From assembly GCA_002813895.1 (NCBI GenBank), contig CP024912.1, positions 3,069,836 through 3,133,835 on the forward strand: a DNA stretch of 64,000 nucleotides, in the 5' to 3' direction. Positions 17,145-26,339 of the stretch are shown in pieces. The position numbers and the translations under genes were made by a program. Below the pieces are notes generated by a model. It saw nothing but the letters and a program-made list of their open reading frames with translations. It did not search any database and was not told the origin of the DNA. Source of the DNA: Cyanobacterium sp. HL-69. GTDB lineage: Bacteria > Cyanobacteriota > Cyanobacteriia > Cyanobacteriales > Cyanobacteriaceae. Numbering within the stretch: position 1 is the stretch's first letter; every line of letters begins with the position of its first letter.

Positions 17145-17771
17145 TTAATATTTATTATTAATGAGGTTAACAAAGTTGGAGAGGATTTTTAAGCCGTAAT
17201 CGGAGGATTTTTCGGGGTGGAATTGCACTGCCATAAGGTTTTTATGGGCGATCGCACTTGTAACTTTTTGACTACCATGGGTAACTTCCCCTGCAATTAT
17301 GCTTTTATTGGTAGGATCGACATAAAATGAATGCACAAAGTAAAGATAGGTTTCAGGGGGCAACCCAGCCCACAGAGGGTGATTAGGTTGAGTTTTTTCC
17401 ATAGTATTCCATCCCATGTGCGGAATGGTTAAATTAGGCTCTGATTGTAAACGACGCACCTTACCTTTTATTACTCCTAATCCTTGCTCTTTACCTTCTT
17501 CCGAGGATTCAAAAAGGATTTGTAACCCTAAACAGATACCTAAAAATGGTGTTCCCGAGGCGATCGCACTTTTAAGAGGTTCAACTAAATTACGTTCCTT
17601 TAAATGTTGCATAGCAGGATCAAATGAGCCAACTCCCGGCAACACAATCGCCTTTGCTTGGGCTATTACATCCGCAGAATAGGTTATTTCGGGAATCGCC
17701 CCCGCCTTTTCCAAACCCTTGCATACCGAGTGCAAGTTACCCATATCATAGTCAATTACAGCAATTTTCAT
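17145..17771 (-). CDS. hisH: Imidazole glycerol phosphate synthase, glutaminase subunit
   Basis: Releases ammonia from glutamine for HisF in histidine biosynthesis. 208 residues of class I glutamine amidotransferase: GVGSFDPAM near 47, nucleophile Cys80 in GICLGLQ, HMGWN, VHSFYV and the His-Glu pair in AVQFHPEKS. It starts with ATG (MKIAVIDYDMGN). hisF is not adjacent, which is usual for cyanobacteria with scattered his genes. Confidence 0.96.
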   Translation of the reverse strand: MKIAVIDYDMGNLHSVCKGLEKAGAIPEITYSADVIAQAKAIVLPGVGSFDPAMQHLKERNLVEPLKSAIASGTPFLGICLGLQILFESSEEGKEQGLGVIKGKVRRLQSEPNLTIPHMGWNTMEKTQPNHPLWAGLPPETYLYFVHSFYVDPTNKSIIAGEVTHGSQKVTSAIAHKNLMAVQFHPEKSSDYGLKILSNFVNLINNKY

Positions 17772-17882
17772 AGTTTTATAGAAAAGTGATTTTTTATATT
17801 TAATGGGTGGTTACAATATCTTACTTATCTCCCCCAAACTTGGAGGTAGGAGGGTTTAGTTTCTAAATCTTCTGTATTTATT

Positions 17883-17911
17883 CCCCCCTTATTAAGGGGG
17901 GCTAGGGGGGA
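17883..17911. repeat. Dispersed palindromic repeat beside purB
   Basis: CCCCCTTATTAAGGGGGG followed by CTAGGGGGGAT, directly after the purB stop. Same family as the copies at 6029 and 15537; here it could act as the purB terminator. Confidence 0.75.
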
Positions 17912-17913
17912 TC

Positions 17914-19209
17914 TTAAATACCTAGTCTTTCATACACTTGGTCAAGATTTTTCAAGTGCTGATTAGGATCAAAACAAGTCTTCAAATCATCCGCCGATAA
18001 ATGCTTCTGAATATCAGGACTAGATTCGATTAACTTACGGAAATTGCCATCTTGGGTATTCCATGCTTGGTGAGCACACCCTTGTACAATGCGATAGGCC
18101 TCTTCTCTACTCATACCTTTTTCCACCAAAGCCAGTAAAACTTTTTGGCTGAAAATTACCCCACCATATACATTCATATTACGGAGCATATTTTTAGGAT
18201 ATACCAACAAGTTTTGCACTAAATTAGTGGTTTCCTTGAGCATAAAATGGATCAAAATGCAAGTATCAGGTAAGATAACCCTTTCCACAGAACTATGGGA
18301 AATGTCTCTTTCATGCCAGAGAGCAACGTTTTCAAGGGCTGCCACCGCATGACCACGGATAATTCTCGCCATCCCCGTAATACGCTCACTACGAATAGGG
18401 TTACGTTTATGAGGCATGGCAGAAGAGCCTTTTTGTCCTTTAGAGAAGTATTCTTCTACCTCCAAAACGTCCGTGCGTTGCATATTACGAATTTCCACAG
18501 AAAATCTTTCTAGGGAAGCCGCTACGAGGGCAATTTGTTGTACAAATTCGGCGTGTATATCTCTGGAAATTACCTGAGTTGATGCGGTATCAGGCTTGAG
18601 TCCTAAAAGATTACAGGCGATCGCCTCTACCCTAGGTTCAATGTTTGCATAGGTACCCACCGCCCCAGAAATTTGACCTACTGCCACATCCTGACGTAAT
18701 TTTACTAAACGGTCACGGTTACGGCGCATTTCTGCCAACCAACCAGCTAACTTAAAACCGAAGGTGATAGGTTCGGCATGGATACCATGGGAACGTCCTA
18801 CCATGACAGTATAACGGTGTTGCTGTGCCTGATAGCGAATTGCTTGAATTGTATCCTCCACCGCCTCTAAAATGAGATCAAGACTAGCAACCATCTGCAA
18901 CGCCAAAGCAGTATCAAGCATATCAGAACTGGTCATACCCAAATGGATATAACGGCCCACATCTCCCACATACTCATTAACATTGGTCAGAAAAGCGATG
19001 ACATCGTGGCGCACTTCCGCTTCAATTTCCAACACCCTGTTAACGTCAAAAGCTGCCTTTGCTTTGATTTCTTCCACTGCTTCTTTGGGAATGTTGCCCA
19101 ACTCTGCTTGAGCTTCACATACCGCAATTTCCACTTGCAACCATGTTTTCAGTCGATAGTTATCAGTCCAAATTTCGCCCATTTCGGGCAATGTATAGCG
19201 TTCAATCAC
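17914..19209 (-). CDS. purB: Adenylosuccinate lyase
   Basis: Cleaves SAICAR and adenylosuccinate in purine synthesis. 431 residues of the fumarase/aspartase superfamily: signature GSSAMPHKRNP near 262-272, HLGMTSSDMLDTA near 88-100, and GRSHGIHAEP with a catalytic His. Length and ATG start (MIERYTLPEMG) are normal. Single gene between hisH and pyrD, all transcribed leftward. Confidence 0.97.
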   Translation of the reverse strand: MIERYTLPEMGEIWTDNYRLKTWLQVEIAVCEAQAELGNIPKEAVEEIKAKAAFDVNRVLEIEAEVRHDVIAFLTNVNEYVGDVGRYIHLGMTSSDMLDTALALQMVASLDLILEAVEDTIQAIRYQAQQHRYTVMVGRSHGIHAEPITFGFKLAGWLAEMRRNRDRLVKLRQDVAVGQISGAVGTYANIEPRVEAIACNLLGLKPDTASTQVISRDIHAEFVQQIALVAASLERFSVEIRNMQRTDVLEVEEYFSKGQKGSSAMPHKRNPIRSERITGMARIIRGHAVAALENVALWHERDISHSSVERVILPDTCILIHFMLKETTNLVQNLLVYPKNMLRNMNVYGGVIFSQKVLLALVEKGMSREEAYRIVQGCAHQAWNTQDGNFRKLIESSPDIQKHLSADDLKTCFDPNQHLKNLDQVYERLGI

Positions 19210-19324
19210 TGCAATTCTTTGTTTCTCTGCAAATACGACTGTTATATTTTACCTTAAGTTGGACAACTCCAAAAGAATGGACAATGGAAGATGATCAGTT
19301 ATAGTCAAGTTTGTATTGACATTA

Positions 19325-20455
19325 TCAATTATCTATCCCCACCGCTTCACTAATATTACTTAAACCTTTTCCCTGTAACCTTGTTTGTAGCCCTGTCATA
19401 ATATCTTTCACTGCCCAAGGCCCTTCATATACCCAACCGCTATACATTTGTAAAAGAGTTGCCCCTGCGGTAATTTTATCCCAAGCGTCCTGAGCGTTGA
19501 AGATACCACCCACCCCGATGATGGGTAACTGTCCTTGAGTTTCTTTGTAAATAAAACGTATTACTTCGGTGGAGCGTTGTTTGAGGGGTAAACCACTGAT
19601 TCCCCCTGCTTCATCTATTAATAGATTACCTGTCTCTTTGAGGATTTTGGTGGTTAGTTGCTCTTTTTTGATGGTGGTATTAGTGGCAACGATACCCGAT
19701 AAATTGTAGTTTCTCGATAGGTCTAAAATAGCCCTAATATCGTCCCAGCTTAAGTCAGGGGCAATTTTAATTAAAATTGGTTTTTCCCCTTGATTTGCTT
19801 CTTGTAGGGTTCTTAAAATGGGTTCTAATTGTTCTCCCCCCTGAAGCGATCGCAACCCAGGGGTATTGGGAGAACTAACATTTATCACAAAATAGTCGGC
19901 ATAGGGGCGTAAAGCCTCAAAACTGCCCAAATAATCCTGATGGGCTTCTTCTAGGGAGGTTATCTTTGATTTACATAGATTTATGCCTATAGGAATGGTT
20001 CTAGGACTTCTCTCCCATGTTTCTTTTAGTCTAAGGGCGATCGCCTCTGCCCCTTCATTATTCGCCCCCATCCTATTCAAAATAGCTTTATCCCCCTCAA
20101 TGCGGAACATTCTTGGTAAAGGATTACCATATTGCCCATGGAGAGTTACTGCCCCCAATTCCGCAAAACTAAAGCCAAAATTAGCCCAAATCCCAGCCCC
20201 CACCCCATTCTTATCAAAGCCAGGAGCAAGTCCTATGGGATGGTCAAAATCTAGCCCCCAGAGGGATTGTTTAAGGGAGGGTATATCTACACAAAAAGAC
20301 TTTTCAAGCTCTTTGATTGTCCATTTTCCCCAATACTTATGCCGATGGTAGTCAATTTTCGCCAAAATATCCAAACTTTGTAGATGGGCTTTTTCAGGAT
20401 TACCTTTCAAAGAAGCGAAAAATAAGGGATAAAGAGGGCGAAACACATTAAGCAT
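19325..20455 (-). CDS. pyrD: Dihydroorotate dehydrogenase (quinone), class 2
   Basis: Oxidises dihydroorotate to orotate with quinone as acceptor; FMN enzyme of pyrimidine synthesis at the membrane. 376 residues with the N-terminal amphipathic extension of class 2 enzymes ([24 protein letters not shown]). Also seen: [12 protein letters not shown] near 92, [12 protein letters not shown] (class 2 Ser), IVATNTT and [11 protein letters not shown] for FMN phosphate. It starts with ATG. Confidence 0.95.
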   Translation of the reverse strand: MLNVFRPLYPLFFASLKGNPEKAHLQSLDILAKIDYHRHKYWGKWTIKELEKSFCVDIPSLKQSLWGLDFDHPIGLAPGFDKNGVGAGIWANFGFSFAELGAVTLHGQYGNPLPRMFRIEGDKAILNRMGANNEGAEAIALRLKETWERSPRTIPIGINLCKSKITSLEEAHQDYLGSFEALRPYADYFVINVSSPNTPGLRSLQGGEQLEPILRTLQEANQGEKPILIKIAPDLSWDDIRAILDLSRNYNLSGIVATNTTIKKEQLTTKILKETGNLLIDEAGGISGLPLKQRSTEVIRFIYKETQGQLPIIGVGGIFNAQDAWDKITAGATLLQMYSGWVYEGPWAVKDIMTGLQTRLQGKGLSNISEAVGIDN

Positions 20456-20951
20456 AGTTCAGAGCTTTTAAAAAAGACAATCTTGAAGAATATTGATCGT
20501 AGTTCATTTTACCCTGATTTTCATCATCACTTTTACACTAAATCAAAAAATGAGAAAATTTATCTCACCAAGTAACTTTTTCTCAGTAAACTAAGTAAAT
20601 CACATCATATCAATATTCTTTATTGTATAAAAATATGTCTTATTCTATAACTGTTTGATTACATGGTTATAGATAAATATATATTCAATGTAAAAAGAAG
20701 TCTTTTTATCTTGATCCCTGTTTGTTTTCCTCCATAACAAGAAAAACGCAAAATTATTAAATATACAGCATTTAGAAATGTTTGTAAATATGTCTTTGTA
20801 TGAAGCAATAGTTAAGACAATATAAAAAATAAATACTTATAAATATAGTCGATTTCCTCATTCTGTCTAGCTTATAAGCAAAAAAGCCTTGATCCCAGAT
20901 AGTTAATAATAAAAAGAGAAGGTTTTAATAAAAAAAATATAGAGAAAGAAA
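20456..20951. other. Intergenic region between divergent pyrD and a small Cys-rich gene
   Basis: 496 bp of very AT-rich DNA. Two short inverted repeats are visible: TGAGAAAATTTATCTCA (20549-20565) and TAAAAAGAAGTCTTTTTA (20691-20708). No ORF or known RNA was recognised. Confidence 0.5.
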
Positions 20952-21248
20952 ATGATACCCAACAATAATAAATGCGCGTCAGCCTGTCGATATTGTCGCT
21001 TTTACCATCCAGAGGGTAGGAGAGGTGGAATGTGTGAACAATTAAATGTTTCAGTACAAGGTGCATGGAAATCTTGTAGTTTAGCAGTTTTGGCTTTCGG
21101 AGAGTCTTGGGAAACCATGCCAGAAATTGTTTTACTAGAAAAATCCTTTTCCCTCGGATGTGCTACCCCTAATATCGAAGTAAATACTCCCAAAATCACC
21201 CAATACTTACCGGAAAGTACTCCTGTCAAAGTAGAAGCTACTCTGTAA
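20952..21248 (+). CDS. Conserved Cys-rich small protein
   Basis: 98 residues starting MIPNNNKCASACRYCRF. Four cysteines (Cys12, Cys15, Cys28, Cys42, plus Cys8) in a C-x2-C-x12-C-x13-C arrangement suggest a zinc or Fe-S site. The block CRYCRFYHPEGRRGGMCEQL is the kind seen in conserved cyanobacterial proteins of unknown function. The rest has no motif I recognise. Monocistronic, convergent with the rpoZ operon. Confidence 0.7.
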   Translation: MIPNNNKCASACRYCRFYHPEGRRGGMCEQLNVSVQGAWKSCSLAVLAFGESWETMPEIVLLEKSFSLGCATPNIEVNTPKITQYLPESTPVKVEATL

Positions 21249-21428
21249 TTTATCAAAATTTAGTAGGTTTATCTCGATTCCTATGTTTTTTGGTATCTAA
21301 CTTTTTCCATAGTATATGGTCGCACCATTAAAATAACACCATAATTAAAACATCTTTAACAATTTATTTTCACCTTTGGGGAAACAAAATATACTTTATA
21401 TAACTAACCATCGCAACAAGTTAATCAT

Positions 21429-21536
21429 TCATAAATCATTCATATTGTTTACCCCACTAAATAGCATTATCAAACCGCCTATCACGATTAATAAAGCGAT
21501 AATTCCTAGTACAGCGTCTAATTTACTGGTATCCAT
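21429..21536 (-). CDS. Small single-span membrane peptide (35 residues) in the rpoZ operon
   Basis: Begins MDTSKLDAVLGIIALLIVIG, continues as one hydrophobic helix to about residue 27, and ends with a short polar tail (SGVNNMNDL) and TGA. Its ATG lies 9 bases after the stop of the upstream operon gene, so it is probably read on the same mRNA. The Shine-Dalgarno is weak. It resembles small thylakoid subunits in size and layout but matches none I know (not PsbI, PetN, PsbM or Ycf12). Confidence 0.55.
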   Translation of the reverse strand: MDTSKLDAVLGIIALLIVIGGLIMLFSGVNNMNDL

Positions 21537-21545
21537 TTTTAAATC

Positions 21546-22202
21546 TTAAGGCATTAATAAATTTGCACCCCCCCTGCGAGGTAGTGTCGAGGGGGTATTG
21601 TTGTTGTCGGAGGGAGGATTTTCTATGGGGGGAGAATCCGTTATTTCTTCTGATGGTGAAGTGGGAGGTTGATAGACACTAACCAACAGATCTACTAATT
21701 GATTTCTTTGGTTTCTTGTTAAACTTTTTATTAATTCTCTGTCTTCCGTAAAAGGATTTTCGGTTAGGGTACTAAAACCTGGATACCTTTCTTGTGTCAT
21801 GGTTTCGTTGTAGCCTAGGTAATCAGCGAGGGTTAGTTTCCAGTCGAGGCGAAAAACTACGGGGCGAGATTTTATGTACTCGTGATACCTAATAAAGCGA
21901 CTTATTAGGGTATGTTGAGGCATTACTTCTCCCGTATTACTAGATATGTATTGATTATTTTTAGGTATTTCTGGCATTTGCTCATATATTTGTTGAGCAA
22001 TGGTTTCGGGGGTGAATCTTTGGGCAAATGCGGGGGCATTCCATGACAAACTCGCCGATGGTTGCTCGATGATTTTTTCTCCATGAACAAAATGCACCCC
22101 AAAAAAAGTTATAAGTGCGATCGCACCATAACCAAACACATTAAAAGAAGTACCGCAAAAAAGACGGTACCACCGAGAAAAATTCTTTAATAACCTAGTC
22201 AT
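21546..22202 (-). CDS. Hypothetical membrane-anchored protein, translationally coupled to rpoZ
   Basis: 218 residues from ATG 22202 ([11 protein letters not shown]), which overlaps the rpoZ stop by 8 bases (ATGACTAG). A longer frame to 22244 would overlap rpoZ further and is less likely. One membrane segment is near residues 22-40 ([19 protein letters not shown]), followed by an exported domain and a Pro/Ser/Asn-rich tail ending [15 protein letters not shown]. No recognised domain. It sits between rpoZ and the 35-residue peptide gene. Confidence 0.65.
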   Translation of the reverse strand: MTRLLKNFSRWYRLFCGTSFNVFGYGAIALITFFGVHFVHGEKIIEQPSASLSWNAPAFAQRFTPETIAQQIYEQMPEIPKNNQYISSNTGEVMPQHTLISRFIRYHEYIKSRPVVFRLDWKLTLADYLGYNETMTQERYPGFSTLTENPFTEDRELIKSLTRNQRNQLVDLLVSVYQPPTSPSEEITDSPPIENPPSDNNNTPSTLPRRGGANLLMP

Positions 22203-22419
22203 CACTAATAATTTCAGGTTGAGTAAGCTCATCAGACATTTCAATAATAGCCCTTAAAACAGGCTTCATGATTTCTTCAACATTATCAAAATCTTCATAA
22301 CGTCTTTGTTTAGCCCTTTTTGCAACCTGCACCGTAATCTTGTAACGATTGGAAGCCGCCTCCATTAACTCGTCACTACGAAACATAACTTGTCCAGATT
22401 CAAAGTTGTTTTTTAACAT
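22195..22419 (-). CDS. rpoZ: RNA polymerase omega subunit
   Basis: 74-residue accessory subunit that helps assemble RNA polymerase and favours the primary sigma factor in cyanobacteria. Recognised by [28 protein letters not shown] in part and the cyanobacterial ending [25 protein letters not shown] start. First gene of a three-gene unit with overlapping or close junctions. Confidence 0.92.
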   Translation of the reverse strand: MLKNNFESGQVMFRSDELMEAASNRYKITVQVAKRAKQRRYEDFDNVEEIMKPVLRAIIEMSDELTQPEIISDD

Positions 22420-22511
22420 TCTTTGCTTTTATAGTTTTTGTGAAGAAAACGCACCAACAATCATTCTATCAAGTTTTGGGAAACCACACCATATTAAGCT
22501 CCCATAAACAC

Positions 22512-22546
22512 AAAAAAGCCCGTTACATAGCAATGATGATAACGGG
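22512..22546 (-). terminator. Terminator of psbI
   Basis: CCCGTTA (22519-22525) pairs with TAACGGG (22540-22546); on the minus strand the stem is followed by GC and six T residues. It lies 33 bases after the psbI stop and separates psbI from rpoZ. Confidence 0.8.
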
Positions 22547-22578
22547 TAAATTAAGTCTATTATTGTATTATAGTAATA

Positions 22579-22695
22579 TTATTCCGCATCTTTGCGTCCA
22601 GGGTTACGCGCAGGGTCTCCAGAGAGGAAGCCAAAAATAAACATTAAAATGAAAGAAGCAACCACTATATTGACAACAATTTTTAAAGTTAACAT
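22579..22695 (-). CDS. psbI: Photosystem II reaction centre protein I (PsbI)
   Basis: 38-residue thylakoid peptide beside D1 in PSII. The sequence begins [12 protein letters not shown], has one membrane helix, and ends with the diagnostic [23 protein letters not shown] stands at good spacing before the ATG. Too short for a usual ORF cut-off; a 66-codon frame on the opposite strand covers the same DNA. It follows an orphan response-regulator gene by 38 bases on the same strand and has its own terminator. Confidence 0.95.
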   Translation of the reverse strand: MLTLKIVVNIVVASFILMFIFGFLSGDPARNPGRKDAE

Positions 22696-22733
22696 TTTAT
22701 TTTCTCCTAATTATTAACAGACATTACTATATT

Positions 22734-23483
22734 TTACACCTCTTTCAGATTTTCTTGAACTCCAAACCAATATCCTTTTCCATAAATCGTATGAATCAAA
22801 GCTTTTTCCCCCTTCATTTCAATCTTTCTGCGTAACAGTCTGATTACCGCAGCCACCACATTACTACTTGGCGCTTGCTCCTCCGACCAAAGATGATGAT
22901 ATATTTGTTCTTGGGTAACTAACTGATTCGAGTGCAACAAAAAAAATTCTAATAGTCGAATTTCCTTCTCCGAAAGTTTAAGTAACCTCCCCTGACGGTA
23001 AGCCAGTTTACTATCCATATCCAACTCCAAATCATCCATGGTTAATAACTTTTTATCCCTCTCCTCTCGAAGAATCTCAACCTTTGGACTACCCCTTCTC
23101 AATAAAGCCCTTACCCTAGCCAATAATTCTCTCAATTCAAAAGGTTTCATCAAATAATCATCCGCCCCAGCATCCAATCCCAAAACCCTATCATCCAAAG
23201 TATCCTTAGCCGTCAAAAACAACACAGGAGTATCAGCCTCAGTTTTAGCTAGACTATCATTTGTACCTTTGAAACCACGCAAAGACTCACAAATACTTAA
23301 TCCCGTCCTATAAGGCAACATCCAGTCCAGAATTAAAAGATCAAAAGAATCTTCCAAAACAAAACTCCATCCTTGCTCACCATCATAGGCAATTTCCACC
23401 TGATAACCTTCTTTTTTTAATACATGGGCAAGACTATCAGCCAGTTGCCTTTCATCTTCCACTAACAATATTTTAATTGACAT
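22734..23483 (-). CDS. Orphan OmpR/PhoB-family response regulator
   Basis: 249 residues from ATG 23483 (MSIKILLVEDERQ); the frame extends upstream to 23525 but the receiver domain begins here. Phosphoacceptor Asp53 (LLILDWMLP), the LTAKD switch Thr and the MKPFELREL lysine are present. The winged-helix output domain ends IHTIYGKGYWFGV. It resembles the RppA/NrsR class of cyanobacterial regulators. No histidine kinase is adjacent. psbI follows 38 bases downstream on the same strand, so joint transcription is possible. Confidence 0.85.
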   Translation of the reverse strand: MSIKILLVEDERQLADSLAHVLKKEGYQVEIAYDGEQGWSFVLEDSFDLLILDWMLPYRTGLSICESLRGFKGTNDSLAKTEADTPVLFLTAKDTLDDRVLGLDAGADDYLMKPFELRELLARVRALLRRGSPKVEILREERDKKLLTMDDLELDMDSKLAYRQGRLLKLSEKEIRLLEFFLLHSNQLVTQEQIYHHLWSEEQAPSSNVVAAVIRLLRRKIEMKGEKALIHTIYGKGYWFGVQENLKEV

Positions 23484-23733
23484 AAAAGTTCGGCTACTTA
23501 TCAATGATATACACAGAATTATCAATATTAATCATTAATTTAGCAGTTTTAGAGTTTAATGATTTTTGCCTTCTGCAAAACCAACATCGAATCATTTAAC
23601 CACAAGGAAGTTCAATAAATTTTTGCCCAGAAAATAATCCATAAGGTTTAGAATGTGTAGAGACAAAATTAACTAATCATGGTATCGTTTATGGTACAAA
23701 TAAAAATCAATCAAAATCCTAGTAAAACCAATT

Positions 23734-24312
23734 ATGTCTCCTTCCCAATTTGGGCAATATGACGACAAAGAAATTGTTATCATTCATGATGATGAAGAAA
23801 GGTTTCTTGAATGTTATGTTGAAAACGAAATTAACTATCAAGGTAACAAATATCTGTTACTAATGCCCGTTGATAGCACTATTATTATCTTAACTGATGA
23901 TGTGGTTGATGAGGATGATCCTGATTCTACCGAAACTGTCATTGTGGAGGATGATGATGAAATCGATGCTATTTTCGATGATGCCAAGGCTGTGTTAGGG
24001 GAGTTGAATTTATCCTTAAAACGTTCGGGAATTAGCCTTACCGCTAGTGGAGAATTACCCCCCGAAGAGGATGATGACATCATTAGTTTGGAATTAGATG
24101 ATGAGGAAGAAGGGCTAGAGGTAGAGGAATTACAGTTTTTAGCTAGTTTTTATAGCTTAGAACAACGATACGATATTTGTACTCCCCTTGCTCCTATTCT
24201 CTTGATTGGCGAACAAAAATCCTCTAGCAAAGTAACGTTGTTTAATCCAGACAAGCCGGAGTTGCAAGGAATTGTCGGGGAGTTACTTTTAGACTTTAAT
24301 GATGATGATTAG
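23734..24312 (+). CDS. DUF3727 (DUF1292-like) acidic protein
   Basis: 192 residues, strongly acidic with several Asp/Glu runs (about 66-82 and 111-130). The first part (IVIIHDDEERFLECYVENEINYQGNKYLLLMPVD) looks like the small beta-barrel DUF1292 unit and the end (FNPDKPELQGIVGELLLDFNDDD) completes the cyanobacterial and plastid DUF3727 layout. Function unknown. Divergent from the response-regulator gene. Confidence 0.75.
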   Translation: MSPSQFGQYDDKEIVIIHDDEERFLECYVENEINYQGNKYLLLMPVDSTIIILTDDVVDEDDPDSTETVIVEDDDEIDAIFDDAKAVLGELNLSLKRSGISLTASGELPPEEDDDIISLELDDEEEGLEVEELQFLASFYSLEQRYDICTPLAPILLIGEQKSSSKVTLFNPDKPELQGIVGELLLDFNDDD

Positions 24313-24352
24313 TTTTTGATATTTACAGAAAGTATTAAATTCAATATTTGAT

Positions 24353-24371
24353 AAGGGGGATTACACCCCCT
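24353..24371. repeat. Palindrome after the DUF3727 gene
   Basis: AAGGGGGATTACACCCCCT, a 6-bp stem with a short loop, 40 bp after the stop; likely terminator of the same family as 8619-8638. Confidence 0.5.
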
Positions 24372-24539
24372 GCTTTGAAACCCATCAAAACTATTTTTTA
24401 GCCATTAGCTAATGTAGCTGTATTTTGAGTTAATTTTAATGGAGTTAGGATAATCTAAAAATAATAACAATTAGTAATCTTACATCAGGGAATGTGAGTT
24501 ATTTTTTAGATAGAAAAGTAATCAAATTTTATTGACGGT

Positions 24540-25067
24540 TTAGCTTTTACTTTCTTCCACTTTTATTTTTTTAATCTCAGAATAAAAAGAGGTTTCAATG
24601 ACTTGATTTTTACTTTTTACGACAGTATTTCTCATTCGTAAGTTATCATTTGCAAACCAAATTCTTTCTTCTACATATTGATTGTCTGCAGTGATAGTTA
24701 AAGTTAAAGAGTCATCATCGGCGATGGTATATTGTCCTTCTAATACGTGTTTATTATCAACTAAACGCCAAATTTTACCGTTTTTTAGGTCGTTGTCTTG
24801 ATGGTGAATAATCATGGTGCTATTACCAGTTTTTTTGGGTTTTCCCCAGTCGGGGGAGTTATCCCAATAGGAAGTGATGATAATATTATTTTCTGGGTTT
24901 ATGTCATTTTGTTGATAAATAGCTTTTGCTTGGTCGCTATTTTGTTCTAATAAGTTGATGTTTAAGTTAGCTTTGCTGTTATCTACAGCTTCTTTGTTTA
25001 TATTGTAGGTGGTACGTTGAGAAAACCAACTCCCTGCAGTTTTCTCTATAAAGGTATTTATATCCAT
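24540..25067 (-). CDS. Phycobiliprotein chromophore lyase, CpcS/CpeS family
   Basis: 175-residue lipocalin-fold lyase that attaches phycocyanobilin to a cysteine (typically Cys-84) of phycobiliproteins. Seen: the family opening MDINTFIEKTAGSWFSQRT, a central WRLVDNKHVLEGQYTIADD-like strand pair, the EERIWFANDNLRMRNTVV block and SFYSEIKKI at the end. The acidic middle resembles CpcU as much as CpcS, and I cannot choose. It starts with ATG; single gene. Confidence 0.85.
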   Translation of the reverse strand: MDINTFIEKTAGSWFSQRTTYNINKEAVDNSKANLNINLLEQNSDQAKAIYQQNDINPENNIIITSYWDNSPDWGKPKKTGNSTMIIHHQDNDLKNGKIWRLVDNKHVLEGQYTIADDDSLTLTITADNQYVEERIWFANDNLRMRNTVVKSKNQVIETSFYSEIKKIKVEESKS

Positions 25068-25256
25068 TAATCTTATATTTAGTTATTTTTTATAATAAAT
25101 CGATCGCCCCTAACTGTAAATGTAGTTATTGGCAAAATTAATTATAGCGCCCTGAGATCAATGGACAATGAAAATTAAGGTGTTCGGTATCAAGTTTTAT
25201 GAAGATGAATATCAATTACTATTTCTTTGCTTTAATTATCCATTCTCAATTATTAA

Positions 25257-26339
25257 TTATTGAATATATCCCTCTATCAAAAAATCATCATCAAATCTTT
25301 GCAAGGTAATATTTTGTAATGATAAAGCATCCTTCATGGCAGTGATGCCCAAATCACCTAAGGGGTTAAAGCCCTGTTGCCCACCAATGATTTTTGGTGC
25401 CATAAAAGCCAATACCTTTTGTATATTACCAGATGCGATCGCCCTTGCCCCCAAATTACCACCACATTCCCAAAAAACAGCATTAAAACCACGACTATAT
25501 AAATCATCCATCACCACCGTAGGACAAAGATTGTCAAACTCCAACACCTCCACCCCCTGTGACAATAAATGTGCCTTGAGGGCAGAATCAGAGGCTTGAG
25601 GAAGAGTATAAACCACCGTCGGTGCCATTGCCGTATCCCATAAATTACAATCAAAAGGTAAATCAAAACTAGCTGACATCACCATCCGCATAGGATTGTG
25701 AGTAGTGACACCATGAGTAGTCAAACGAGGATTATCCTTTCTGACAGTATTTCCTCCCACCACCACCGCATCGCAACTAGAGCGCAGAAAATGTACATAA
25801 TCCCTAGATTTTTGGCTCGTAATCCACTTACTATCCCCCGTCGCCGTAGCAATTTTCCCATCCATGGTCATAGCATACTTTAAAATACCAAAGGGGCGCT
25901 TATGAATTACTCGATGAATAAAAGCCTCATTTAATTGTCGACAGGCTTCTTCCTCCACCCCCACTTTTACATCTATACCAGCAGACACCAAACGCTTTAT
26001 ACCACCCCCTGCAACCCTTTCATCGGGATCCACCATGCCCACCACCACCTGACTAATTCCTGCCTGAATGATAGCCTCTGTGCAAGGGGGAGTTTTTCCG
26101 TAATGATTACAGGGTTCAAGGTTAACGTAAATAGTCGCCCCCATAGCATCCTCTCCAGCCTCCTTTAGGGCAAAAACTTCGGCATGGGGTAATCCCGCCT
26201 GAGGATGGAAGCCCCTGCCCACAATCTGACCATTTTTAACCACCACTGCACCCACCAAAGGATTAGGAGAGGTTTTTCCCAGTGCTTTTTTTGCTAAGGT
26301 TAAGCACTCATGGATCATTTGTTGATCAAAGTTATTCAT
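25257..26339 (-). CDS. ribD: Bifunctional riboflavin biosynthesis protein RibD
   Basis: Deaminates and then reduces the GTP cyclohydrolase II product in riboflavin synthesis. 360 residues: N-terminal zinc deaminase with His52-Ala-Glu54 and Cys77/Cys86 (LEPCNHYGKTPPC), then the reductase domain (FGILKYAMTMDGKIAT near 150-165, SRDYVHFLRSSCDAVVVGGNT, ECGGNLG). It starts with ATG. Complete and normal length. Confidence 0.95.
   Translation of the reverse strand: MNNFDQQMIHECLTLAKKALGKTSPNPLVGAVVVKNGQIVGRGFHPQAGLPHAEVFALKEAGEDAMGATIYVNLEPCNHYGKTPPCTEAIIQAGISQVVVGMVDPDERVAGGGIKRLVSAGIDVKVGVEEEACRQLNEAFIHRVIHKRPFGILKYAMTMDGKIATATGDSKWITSQKSRDYVHFLRSSCDAVVVGGNTVRKDNPRLTTHGVTTHNPMRMVMSASFDLPFDCNLWDTAMAPTVVYTLPQASDSALKAHLLSQGVEVLEFDNLCPTVVMDDLYSRGFNAVFWECGGNLGARAIASGNIQKVLAFMAPKIIGGQQGFNPLGDLGITAMKDALSLQNITLQRFDDDFLIEGYIQ

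Noticed and set aside
21370-21390. GGGGAAACA motif suggestive of a Yfr2-type small RNA
   Set aside because: Only one copy of the motif, with no flanking stem pairs or terminator; too little to call an RNA gene.
22440-22640. 66-codon plus-strand ORF
   Set aside because: It lies over the 3' part of psbI and its terminator on the other strand; psbI has a Shine-Dalgarno and an unmistakable C-terminal sequence.
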